From contig JAHHRS010000003.1 in the NCBI GenBank assembly GCA_020025675.1, positions 1-64,000 on the forward strand: 64,000 bases of DNA, in the 5' to 3' direction. The stretch comes from Oscillospiraceae bacterium (lineage in GTDB: Bacteria; Bacillota; Clostridia; Oscillospirales; Oscillospiraceae). Position numbers and translations under genes: made by a program. The notes under the pieces were generated by a model that made no database searches, was not told the DNA's origin, and was given only the letters and a program-made list of their open reading frames with translations. Shown here piece after piece: positions 57,485-64,000 of the stretch (positions are counted from its first letter, which is position 1; the number at the start of each line of letters is the position of its first letter).

Positions 57485-58633
57485 TCACCCTCTCAGTTCA
57501 AGCAGGCACTGGCTAAATCCGTAGCGCTGAGCCAGAGCTTTTGCTCTTTCCCGTCCGGCAGTACCTTTTTTCCCGGTTTTTCTGGCTCTTATCATAATAT
57601 TTTTGGGTGAATGTTCAAAGTCTATAAACTCTATCATATCCACCTTATATCCCATATCCTCTAAAATATCGGCTCTGATGGCATCGGTAAGCAGAGCGGA
57701 CATCCGCTCTTTAATTATGCCGTGCTTTAAAAACACGTCCAGCTCCCCGCCTTTTTTAATGGTTGAGTTAATTTCATGCTGACAGCACGGAACTGAAAAA
57801 ATATACTCTGCTCCGTGGTCAACGGCGTAGTTTAGGGCGTAGTCGGTTGCCGTATTGCAGGCATGGAGGGTAACAACCATATCTATTTTTTCGTCGTACA
57901 GCTTATCACGGCTCACGTCTGCTTTCACAAAGCTAAGGCCGGTATAACCGTACTTTTCGGCAATTTTCCGGCAGTTTTCCACCACATCGGCTTTAAGGTC
58001 ATAGCCTATAATTTTAACGTCCATGCCCCTTTTTACGGAGAAATAGTAGTAGATAATAAAGGTAAGATAAGATTTTCCGCAGCCGAAGTCCAGAATAGTT
58101 ATGCTCTTTCTGTTGCTTTGCTTAAATTCATGGTCTATAAGCTCAATAAAACGGTTTATCTGCTTATATTTATCATATTTTGACCTTACTATTTTATAAT
58201 CTGAGGTAAAAACACCAAGGTCCACAAGAGCGGGTATCTCCTCGCCCTCAGCTAAAATATACTCCTTTTCACGGTTGTGACTCTGGGCTTGGCAGCATTT
58301 GCACTCATTTTCAGAGCCGCCGGTCTTTTTATATCCGCCCTTTTGTTTAAGGCAGTACTGAGCATTTTCAGAACCGGCGGATATAAGGACCTGACGGAAA
58401 TTTCCGTCCAGCTCCTTTCCGAAAACCTCCATCAGCGCTTCCGCGCTGAGATTTTCATGGTAGGCTTTATTATCCTTAAAGCGCTCCACCTGATAAAGGC
58501 GCTGATTTTTAAGCATCACAGGTCTTATTATAACCTTGCTCACGCCTTTTTTGTCAAGGGGCTGGCTTAACACCGCTTTCTGCAAATCGGGCAGGGCGGA
58601 AAGCATATCCCTATATAATCTTGAATTTTCCAT
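57485..58633 (-). CDS. SAM-dependent methyltransferase of unknown substrate
   Basis: About 382 residues. The C-terminal half has a class I Rossmann fold: ILDFGCGKSYLTFIIYYYFS (SAM motif I), KIIGYDLKADVVENCRKIAE and VVTLHACNTATDYALNYAV. This matches a methyltransferase family (Methyltransf_32-like) whose substrate I cannot name. The N-terminal half is uncharacterised and includes a Cys pair in ENECKCCQAQ. The start at 58633 is the ATG after GGTGA at the end of rsmI, with a GTG at 58642 as alternative. The link to rsmI suggests an RNA substrate, which is only inference. Confidence 0.8.
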   Translation of the reverse strand: MENSRLYRDMLSALPDLQKAVLSQPLDKKGVSKVIIRPVMLKNQRLYQVERFKDNKAYHENLSAEALMEVFGKELDGNFRQVLISAGSENAQYCLKQKGGYKKTGGSENECKCCQAQSHNREKEYILAEGEEIPALVDLGVFTSDYKIVRSKYDKYKQINRFIELIDHEFKQSNRKSITILDFGCGKSYLTFIIYYYFSVKRGMDVKIIGYDLKADVVENCRKIAEKYGYTGLSFVKADVSRDKLYDEKIDMVVTLHACNTATDYALNYAVDHGAEYIFSVPCCQHEINSTIKKGGELDVFLKHGIIKERMSALLTDAIRADILEDMGYKVDMIEFIDFEHSPKNIMIRARKTGKKGTAGRERAKALAQRYGFSQCLLELRG

Positions 58634-58634
58634 A

Positions 58635-59513
58635 TCACTCACCGAACATTTTTTTAAGTCTCAGGGATGCGGCTTTCAGCTCGTTTTTACTGTATGAATT
58701 GTTTTCGTCACCAAGCACGGCTGCAATAGCTTCCTTTGAATTTAAGCCTTCCACCATCCGGTCAACCAGCATAGCCTCGGCAGAAACGGTGTGCTCAACC
58801 TTGTTGAAAACATAGTCCGGCTGAATTTCCACCACAACGGCATATTCGCCCTTATCGTAATTGCCCTTATTAAGAAGCTGTTCCCTGACCTCTTCCGGAG
58901 TTCCCCTAAAGCTCATCTCATGGAGCTTTGTCATATCGTTGCACAGGCAGAGCTGTACATTTGCATTTTCGTCTATGAAGAAATTCACAAGCTCCATAAT
59001 TCGCTTCGGGGACTCATAGAGAGCGAAAGTACGGGTATCGCCTCTGCGCATTTTTTCAAGAAGCTTTCTCCTCTCGGAGTTTTCTCTGGGAAAGAAGCCG
59101 TAGAACAAAAAGCTTGAAAGGTCAAAGCCTGAAATTGCCAGTGCGTTAACGGCGGCGCAGCAGCCCGGAACTCCCACAACCTTTATTCCCTCTGCAACGG
59201 CGGCTTTAATAAGCTCGTTACCGGGGTCTGAAATGCAGGGGGTGCCGGCATCTGTAATTACAGCTACGCTCTTACCCGCTTTAAGTTCATTTATAAAATA
59301 ATTTGCCTTACCGTATTCATTAAACTTATGGTTTGAGACAAGGCGGTTTTTAATTTCCAGCTTATTTAAAAGCACCATAGAGCGTCTCGTATCCTCAGCG
59401 GCAATCATATCGGCCTGACTGAGTATCTGCATCCCTCTGGGAGACATGTCCCTTGAGTTGCCGATAGGTGTAGCCACAATATAAAGCGTTCCGTATCCCT
59501 TTAATTCTTCCAT
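58635..59513 (-). CDS. rsmI: 16S rRNA (cytidine-1402-2'-O)-methyltransferase
   Basis: A 292-residue RsmI protein. The N-terminal LYIVATPIGNSRDMSPRGMQ and AEDTRRS are hallmarks of this tetrapyrrole-methylase-fold family, and VITDAGTPCISDPGNELIK and FYGFFPR complete it. It modifies the decoding centre of the 30S subunit together with RsmH. The start follows GAGGTGAG. The end overlaps the next methyltransferase gene. Confidence 0.96.
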   Translation of the reverse strand: MEELKGYGTLYIVATPIGNSRDMSPRGMQILSQADMIAAEDTRRSMVLLNKLEIKNRLVSNHKFNEYGKANYFINELKAGKSVAVITDAGTPCISDPGNELIKAAVAEGIKVVGVPGCCAAVNALAISGFDLSSFLFYGFFPRENSERRKLLEKMRRGDTRTFALYESPKRIMELVNFFIDENANVQLCLCNDMTKLHEMSFRGTPEEVREQLLNKGNYDKGEYAVVVEIQPDYVFNKVEHTVSAEAMLVDRMVEGLNSKEAIAAVLGDENNSYSKNELKAASLRLKKMFGE

Positions 59514-59594
59514 TTTCTCACCTCATCATTTTCTGCCAACAATTATAACTTATCCAACTTCTCTTTACAAGTGATATTAAACACTGTACAGGAA

Positions 59595-59624
59595 AAAGCG
59601 CCTCCCGTTTAAGGGAAGCGCTTT
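59595..59624 (-). terminator. Terminator of zinc-ribbon paralogue B
   Basis: 12-bp stem AAAGCGCCTCCC / GGGAAGCGCTTT (one mismatch), followed on the minus strand by TTTTTCC. Confidence 0.85.
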
Positions 59625-59633
59625 AAACAATCA

Positions 59634-59879
59634 TCAGTCATTCATATCGTCCATCCACTCAATGATTTTTTCCTTGTCCACTCCCAGACCGTTGGATAGA
59701 AAGACGGCAAGCTCGTTAAAGTTGAGAGACTTCATATGTTCAAAATTTGTGACATTGTCCTTATCCTTTTCAGAATCATTGTCACGACCTTCAATATACC
59801 CGCAGTTGTAGCACATCTGTATGGCATATTTACGGTGTCCGTCCACATTCATCTCACTTCCGCAGCGAGGGCATTTCAT
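59634..59879 (-). CDS. Small zinc-ribbon protein of unknown function, paralogue B
   Basis: 81 residues. It is close in layout to the protein at 27179-27421: MKCPRCGSEMNVDGHRK, MCYNCGYIEGRD, then TNFEHMKSLNFNELAVFLSN and GLGVDKEKIIEWMDD. Four Cys should bind one zinc. The C-terminal NFE...E-A-FLS...WMD motif is helical and also found, as I recall, in small phage and clostridial proteins. It is monocistronic, with a strong terminator. The function is unknown. Confidence 0.8.
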   Translation of the reverse strand: MKCPRCGSEMNVDGHRKYAIQMCYNCGYIEGRDNDSEKDKDNVTNFEHMKSLNFNELAVFLSNGLGVDKEKIIEWMDDMND

Positions 59880-60044
59880 GATACAGACCTCCTATTATGT
59901 GTTTTCTTTCTTCATTTATATGTTAACCCCATAACTGAATATATGCAATATTAATTATTCATTTAACACTCTTTTGTTATAAAAACCTCCGTATTTGACC
60001 TGAAAGCCGTTTTACGGGCAAAAGATTTTAAGCCCTCAGGATAA

Positions 60045-60072
60045 AGGAAAGCCCCGGTATAACCGGGGCTTT
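60045..60072 (-). terminator. Terminator of hpf
   Basis: 11-bp stem AAAGCCCCGGT / ACCGGGGCTTT (60048-60072, loop ATA); on the minus strand it leads into a T-rich stretch. Confidence 0.8.
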
Positions 60073-60120
60073 AAATTCAAAACAAGAAACTTTTTAACGG
60101 AAATTTAACCGAAGAAAGAA

Positions 60121-60669
60121 TTAATCTTCCTCTCCCTCATCACTTATAATGCCGTAGTCGCCGTTTCTACGCTTATAAACAACGGAAACCGCGTCGTTCT
60201 CGTCCATATTCTTAAAGACAAAGAACTCATGGCAAAGCAAATTCATTTGAAGGATTGCCTCCTGAGGAGACATAGGCTTAATAGAGAAATGCTTGCTGCG
60301 AACAATTTTAAACTCTCCGTCCTCCTGGTCCTCAGCACTCATATACTCCGGTACGGCCTCACGCTCCAATGCCCCCTCCCTAAGCTTTTTAGCAAGGCGG
60401 GTCTTGTTTCTGCGAATCTGGCGCTCAATTGCAGCAACGCCTGAGTCAATGGAAGCATACATATCATGTGTAAGCTCGCTTGCACGATAGTACATGCCGT
60501 TATTATGAATGGTTATCTCGGCCATGAACCTTCCTCTTTCGAGACTGAATGTGACAAAGGCCTCTGCCTCGGTCTTGAAAAACCGGTCAAGCTTGCCTAT
60601 TTTTTTAATAGCGTACTCTCTCAGACTGACAGACGACTCCATTCTTTTCTCGGTAAAAGTGAACTTCAT
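60121..60669 (-). CDS. hpf: Ribosome hibernation-promoting factor, long form
   Basis: 182 residues. The N-terminal ~95 residues form the YfiA/RaiA domain (MKFTFTEKRMESSVSLREYA, RGRFMAEITIHNNGMYYRAS). The C-terminal domain typical of long HPF follows (VRSKHFSIKPMSPQEAILQM, NLLCHEFFVFKNMDENDAVS), which dimerises ribosomes into inactive 100S particles. The start at 60669 is the ATG nine bases behind AAAGGAG; an in-frame TTG at 60678 lies next to that site. An acidic tail (ISDEGEED) ends the protein. Confidence 0.96.
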   Translation of the reverse strand: MKFTFTEKRMESSVSLREYAIKKIGKLDRFFKTEAEAFVTFSLERGRFMAEITIHNNGMYYRASELTHDMYASIDSGVAAIERQIRRNKTRLAKKLREGALEREAVPEYMSAEDQEDGEFKIVRSKHFSIKPMSPQEAILQMNLLCHEFFVFKNMDENDAVSVVYKRRNGDYGIISDEGEED

Positions 60670-60858
60670 TTGTGCCAACTCCTTTCATCTGCTGTTTGCG
60701 CATACACAGGAGAAATTTATATCTCCTGTTGTCATTATAATATCACAATTCAGCTGAGAAAAGAAGTATTTTTTATAAAATGAATAATTCTTGTGCAAGC
60801 GCTACGAAGTTTTTCTGTTATTTTGTATAATTCTACAAAATTTGAAGTTTTCTTCAAT

Positions 60859-62715
60859 TCAGTCAAAGTTTACCTTGCAGTTAGGAATACTGTCCCTTAG
60901 GTTTTTAATCTGTTCTTCAGTCAGAGGATTTCCGCTTAAATCCAGGGTTTTAAGACTGCTCATGTTCATAAGCGTCAAAACCGAGCTTACCTCATTATTG
61001 GCTAAGTTAAGGGTCTCAAGATTTGTGAGAGATAAGAGGGGACTTACATCTGTTATATTGTTTGACGCCAGATTCAAACTAACTATTTTTTCCTTACTGG
61101 GGCAGTTATAAAAGACCGAAACATCACTTAAATCGTTTGAAGAAAGGTCGATTGTCTCAAGGAAACTCAGGTTAGTCAGAGGCGAAAGATCGTAAACACC
61201 TAAACCGCTGAGTTTAAGTTCCTTTGCATTTCCCTCTACTATTTCTTTTCCGACTCTCACTGAATACACAAGTTCGGAATTTTTTATCACGCAGTTTGTA
61301 AGCTTGAGTTTAAGCTTATCCACAGCCTCTCCCGACAGTTCAGGATTATTTTCCAGTGAAAGGCCCACGAGAGATTTGAGTTCTTTTAATTCCTCCAGAT
61401 TTTCGTCTTTCAGCCCTGTATTGTTAATTTTCAGATAGCGAAGATTTTTAAGCTTTGTAATTCCCGAATAGTCGGCAATAGGATTATCGGACAGATTGAG
61501 AACCAGGATATTTTCCATACTGCCAAGGGGTGAAGTTTCCGTCACCTTGTTTCCGGACACATCAATGCTTATAAGCTCTGTAAGACCCATAAGGGGCCGC
61601 AGATCACTTACCATATTATCGGAAACATTCAGTTCTTCAAGGCCCGGAATGTTCATTACAGCGTAGAGATCTGTTACCTGATTTCCGCTTATATTGAGTT
61701 TCTTTAATTTGGGGCAGTAACTTAGAGAACTGATATTTTTTATATTTTTTCCGCTTAGGTCAAGTTCTTCCGCATCGGATGCAAAGCTCACACCCGCTAT
61801 GCTTATATTCTCCGCCTCTCCGTTCGGCTCTCCGCTCAGTATTGTGCAGTCCGGCAGGGCGAGAGAAAGCTGCTGCAGCTGCTCGGGGCTTATGTTTATT
61901 CCTTTTATACTCAAAAGGCTTAGATTTTTAAGCTCAAGAACCGTTGTAAGCTCCTTAACCGGATTTCCGTCCAGAATCAGAGCCTTTAAGCCCTTCAGCT
62001 TTGCAAGTGAAGATATGTCCTCTATGCTGTTCCCGCTCAGGTTAAGGCTTACAAGTGCGGTAAGCTTTGCAATGGGGCTTATATCACTTATGGAATTTCC
62101 TGACAACGACAGTCTTTCAAGATTTGTGAGCTTGCTCACTTGTGCTAAACTGCTGTCGTCAAGACCTGCATCGTTAAGTTTAAGACTCCTTGTTTTGGCA
62201 TCGTATTTCTGACCTGCCACTGACATTTTGCCGCCGCTCAAAATCTCATTTCTCTGCTTTTGCAGACCGGCAATACGGCTGGCAAGGTTCTGGTCGGTTT
62301 CATGAGTCTTTTGCAAAACCTCTATGGCCTTATCTATGTTTCCCTGAGCCTCATAACAGTCTGCCATAAGAATAAGGCACTCGTCCCTGTTATCTATCTC
62401 AGCGGCTTTTCTGAGATAGCTTAACGCCGTATCGTAGTCTCCGAAGGCATAGCCTTCGGCAGCCTGAGCCATATATCGGTTATAGCTCCTGCGGTCTGAA
62501 TTTAAAGCAATGGTTGACATCGCTATCACAAGGATTGCCGCTACTGCGGCGCATATAAAAATCAGATGCTTTTTATTCAGTTTAATTTTAGGCATTTCCG
62601 GCAGTTTGAAGGCTTCCTGTTTATAGGCTGTGTGATCTCCTCCGCTGCTGCCTCTGCTCCGCTTCACTGCACTGTGGAGAGCAGTGTGGGAACCGGAGTG
62701 TTTTCCTATGCTCAT
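60859..62715 (-). CDS. Membrane-anchored leucine-rich-repeat protein with TPR-like segment
   Basis: 618 residues. A cytoplasmic Ser/His-rich N-terminus (~1-48) and one membrane helix (~49-70, HLIFICAAVAAILVIAMSTI) precede a TPR-like region (~80-150, AAEGYAFGDYDTALSYLRKA). About 20 LRRs of ~22 residues follow in two blocks (pattern LxxLxxLxLSGNxIxDISPL), split by an irregular stretch near 490. The LRR type is internalin-like. Orientation suggests LRRs outside the cell, probably for protein binding. It follows a membrane protein gene by 3 bp and is probably co-transcribed. The partner is unknown. Confidence 0.85.
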   Translation of the reverse strand: MSIGKHSGSHTALHSAVKRSRGSSGGDHTAYKQEAFKLPEMPKIKLNKKHLIFICAAVAAILVIAMSTIALNSDRRSYNRYMAQAAEGYAFGDYDTALSYLRKAAEIDNRDECLILMADCYEAQGNIDKAIEVLQKTHETDQNLASRIAGLQKQRNEILSGGKMSVAGQKYDAKTRSLKLNDAGLDDSSLAQVSKLTNLERLSLSGNSISDISPIAKLTALVSLNLSGNSIEDISSLAKLKGLKALILDGNPVKELTTVLELKNLSLLSIKGINISPEQLQQLSLALPDCTILSGEPNGEAENISIAGVSFASDAEELDLSGKNIKNISSLSYCPKLKKLNISGNQVTDLYAVMNIPGLEELNVSDNMVSDLRPLMGLTELISIDVSGNKVTETSPLGSMENILVLNLSDNPIADYSGITKLKNLRYLKINNTGLKDENLEELKELKSLVGLSLENNPELSGEAVDKLKLKLTNCVIKNSELVYSVRVGKEIVEGNAKELKLSGLGVYDLSPLTNLSFLETIDLSSNDLSDVSVFYNCPSKEKIVSLNLASNNITDVSPLLSLTNLETLNLANNEVSSVLTLMNMSSLKTLDLSGNPLTEEQIKNLRDSIPNCKVNFD

Positions 62716-62718
62716 TAA

Positions 62719-63474
62719 TTATTCTCCAGTTTCTTTTACTTCGCTTTCCCCAGATTTCTCATTCACGGGAGTTTCATTCACCTTATCGCATTGAGTTTCT
62801 GAAATGCTCTCTGCCTTCTGCTCCTGCAGGGCTTCCTCTGTGCTCTCCGCATCGGCCTTTCTTTTAGGCATCAGAATTTTGGGCGCTTTAATTTTAGGAA
62901 GTTTCACCTCTTCTTTTGTTTGCTCTTTCTTCATGGCAACGGAGGTAAACAAAAGAGAAATGTAAGTGCAGAGTATGGATATTTCCTGTAATCCCTCTAC
63001 AAGGGAAATGGGATTTACGGTGTCCTTCAAAAGAGCGGCACCGGCAATTATTCTGTAAATAACAGGCACCGTAAAGAGCGGCACCAGTGGCCATTTGCTC
63101 TTAAAAACACCGAAGGCAACAGTAGTGTAGAAAACTGAACCCATAAGGCATAGGATTATGTCTATAAGCATTCTCCACCAAACATAGTCTACCGATCTGA
63201 CAATAAAGAACACGGCCCCCAGCAATACGGGTATACTGGTAAGGCAAAAGAATTTTTTACCCAGAAAAAGCAGGCACACAAGAAACAGCAGGTTACTGAG
63301 AATCGGGAGCACTATCTGAGTAGTGGCAAAAAAGGCATTGCCCCAAAGCCCCCAGCAGCCTATAAATCTAAATGCCGCCGCAAGAATGGTAAATACCACT
63401 GCCACTCTTACAAAAATGCTTTCTTTCTCGATGTAGAATTTTGTCCGCTGATTGCTTAGTGTATTTTCATTCAT
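62719..63474 (-). CDS. Multi-pass membrane protein of unknown function
   Basis: About 251 residues. Residues ~20-190 contain six hydrophobic helices (e.g. VAVVFTILAAAFRFIGCWGL and NLLFLVCLLFLG). A charged cytoplasmic tail follows (KRKADAESTEEALQEQKAES). Two starts are possible: the ATG at 63474 behind a weak GGGAT site, or an ATG at 63492 with no site. The stop lies 3 bp before the LRR gene, so the two are likely co-expressed and may work together. I do not recognise the family. Confidence 0.7.
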   Translation of the reverse strand: MNENTLSNQRTKFYIEKESIFVRVAVVFTILAAAFRFIGCWGLWGNAFFATTQIVLPILSNLLFLVCLLFLGKKFFCLTSIPVLLGAVFFIVRSVDYVWWRMLIDIILCLMGSVFYTTVAFGVFKSKWPLVPLFTVPVIYRIIAGAALLKDTVNPISLVEGLQEISILCTYISLLFTSVAMKKEQTKEEVKLPKIKAPKILMPKRKADAESTEEALQEQKAESISETQCDKVNETPVNEKSGESEVKETGE

Positions 63475-63518
63475 TACTATCCCGGCTTTCATAAAAAATT
63501 TGCAGGGGTATTAAACTA

Positions 63519-64000
63519 TCACATTTCAGCCCAACGGCCGTTTCTGAATATCTGAACCTGACTTCCGTCCTCGCACACACCAAATATGTTAAGGTCGGGA
63601 GCACCTATCATAAAGTCCTCATGGTTCATGGAGTCATTTACGCCAATTTCCCTTGCCTCTTCCGGGCTGTACTTCCAGAACTCCTTAAGGCAGCTTGAAT
63701 ACCCACGGCCCAGCGCAAGGTGGCAGGAGGCATTTTCATCGAACAGTGTGTTATAGAACAGAACACCGCTCTCTCTTATGGGGCTTTCCCAAGGCACTAA
63801 GGCGCACTCGCCCAGCATAGCGGCACCCTCGTCCATGCTCACCATGGTTTTAAGGGCTTCCTCGTTCTTTTCGGCCTTCACTTCCACAACTCTGCCTTTT
63901 TCAAACCTGACGGAGAAATTCTCTATAAGCATACCGTTATAGGAAAGGGGCATGGTGGAATAAACTATACCCTGGGCATCCCCTCTCATTGGAGTTGTGA
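63519..64000 (-). CDS. M29-family aminopeptidase, 3' part only
   Basis: The frame enters from the right window edge and ends at 63519; ~160 C-terminal residues are visible. The sequence SYNGMLIENFSVRFEKGRVV and LVPWESPIRESGVLFYNTLF followed by DENASCHLALGRGY is typical of the AmpS/PepS-type M29 metallo-aminopeptidases, including the metal ligands in NTLFDENASCHLA and the HEDFMIGAPDL segment near the end. The full protein should be ~410 residues. Its start and N-terminus lie outside the window. Confidence 0.9.
   Translation of the reverse strand, partial: TTPMRGDAQGIVYSTMPLSYNGMLIENFSVRFEKGRVVEVKAEKNEEALKTMVSMDEGAAMLGECALVPWESPIRESGVLFYNTLFDENASCHLALGRGYSSCLKEFWKYSPEEAREIGVNDSMNHEDFMIGAPDLNIFGVCEDGSQVQIFRNGRWAEM

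Overview
The window looks like chromosomal DNA of an anaerobic, low-to-medium-GC Gram-positive bacterium of the class Clostridia, probably an Oscillospiraceae/Ruminococcaceae-type gut organism. The case rests on gene content: a K+-dependent membrane pyrophosphatase, a Re-type citrate synthase with aconitase and isocitrate dehydrogenase, indolepyruvate:ferredoxin oxidoreductase, a two-gene SufCB system, the recJ-rel-dtd block, a CIRCE/HrcA heat-shock site, AGGAGG-type ribosome binding sites and many U-tailed terminators. I found no rRNA, tRNA, CRISPR array, transposase or integrase.

Layout. 1-0.9 kb: 5' part of a secreted repeat protein. 1.7-8.5 kb: membrane pyrophosphatase, two tandem CapA-like metallophosphatases, an MBL-fold hydrolase, TatD nuclease and Hsp20 under CIRCE. 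8.8-14.1 kb: polar amino acid and zinc ABC importers. 14.2-20.2 kb: LOG-family protein, then recJ-rel-dtd-MBL. 20.5-28.6 kb: sugar nucleotidyltransferase, galE, dus, rluA, cysK, an ECF sigma/anti-sigma pair, a small zinc-ribbon protein and prmA. 28.6-28.9 kb: a multi-hairpin intergenic element. 28.9-35.9 kb: two-component system with HtrA, PepV, PlsY, a second RluA and a small-multidrug-export protein. 36.1-41.2 kb: glutamate-precursor operon (Re-citrate synthase, GntR regulator, aconitase, isocitrate dehydrogenase), with a perfect palindrome over its promoter. 41.4-43.4 kb: TPP-riboswitch thiamine operon with intact tenA and thiT and decayed thiM and thiD. 43.4-46.4 kb: a MATE gene and a 1.4-kb protein-poor stretch carrying two putative structured RNAs that share a 3' module. 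The larger holds three ~100-nt RNA repeats and is the best candidate here for something undescribed. 46.5-64 kb: RCC1-like propeller, iorAB, second MATE, sufCB, a CadC/HMA/P1B-ATPase metal-resistance operon, cardiolipin synthase, two methyltransferases, a second zinc-ribbon paralogue, HPF, an LRR protein, a membrane protein and the end of an M29 aminopeptidase.

Most genes are housekeeping or nutrient acquisition. Several units carry readable control: CIRCE (hsp20), a TPP riboswitch (thiT-tenA), a GntR palindrome (citrate operon), CATATG repeats (metal efflux) and a -10 palindrome (amino acid importer). Promoter and terminator calls are by eye. RNA structure calls rest on hand-checked complementarity, and family names on recalled motifs, not database searches.
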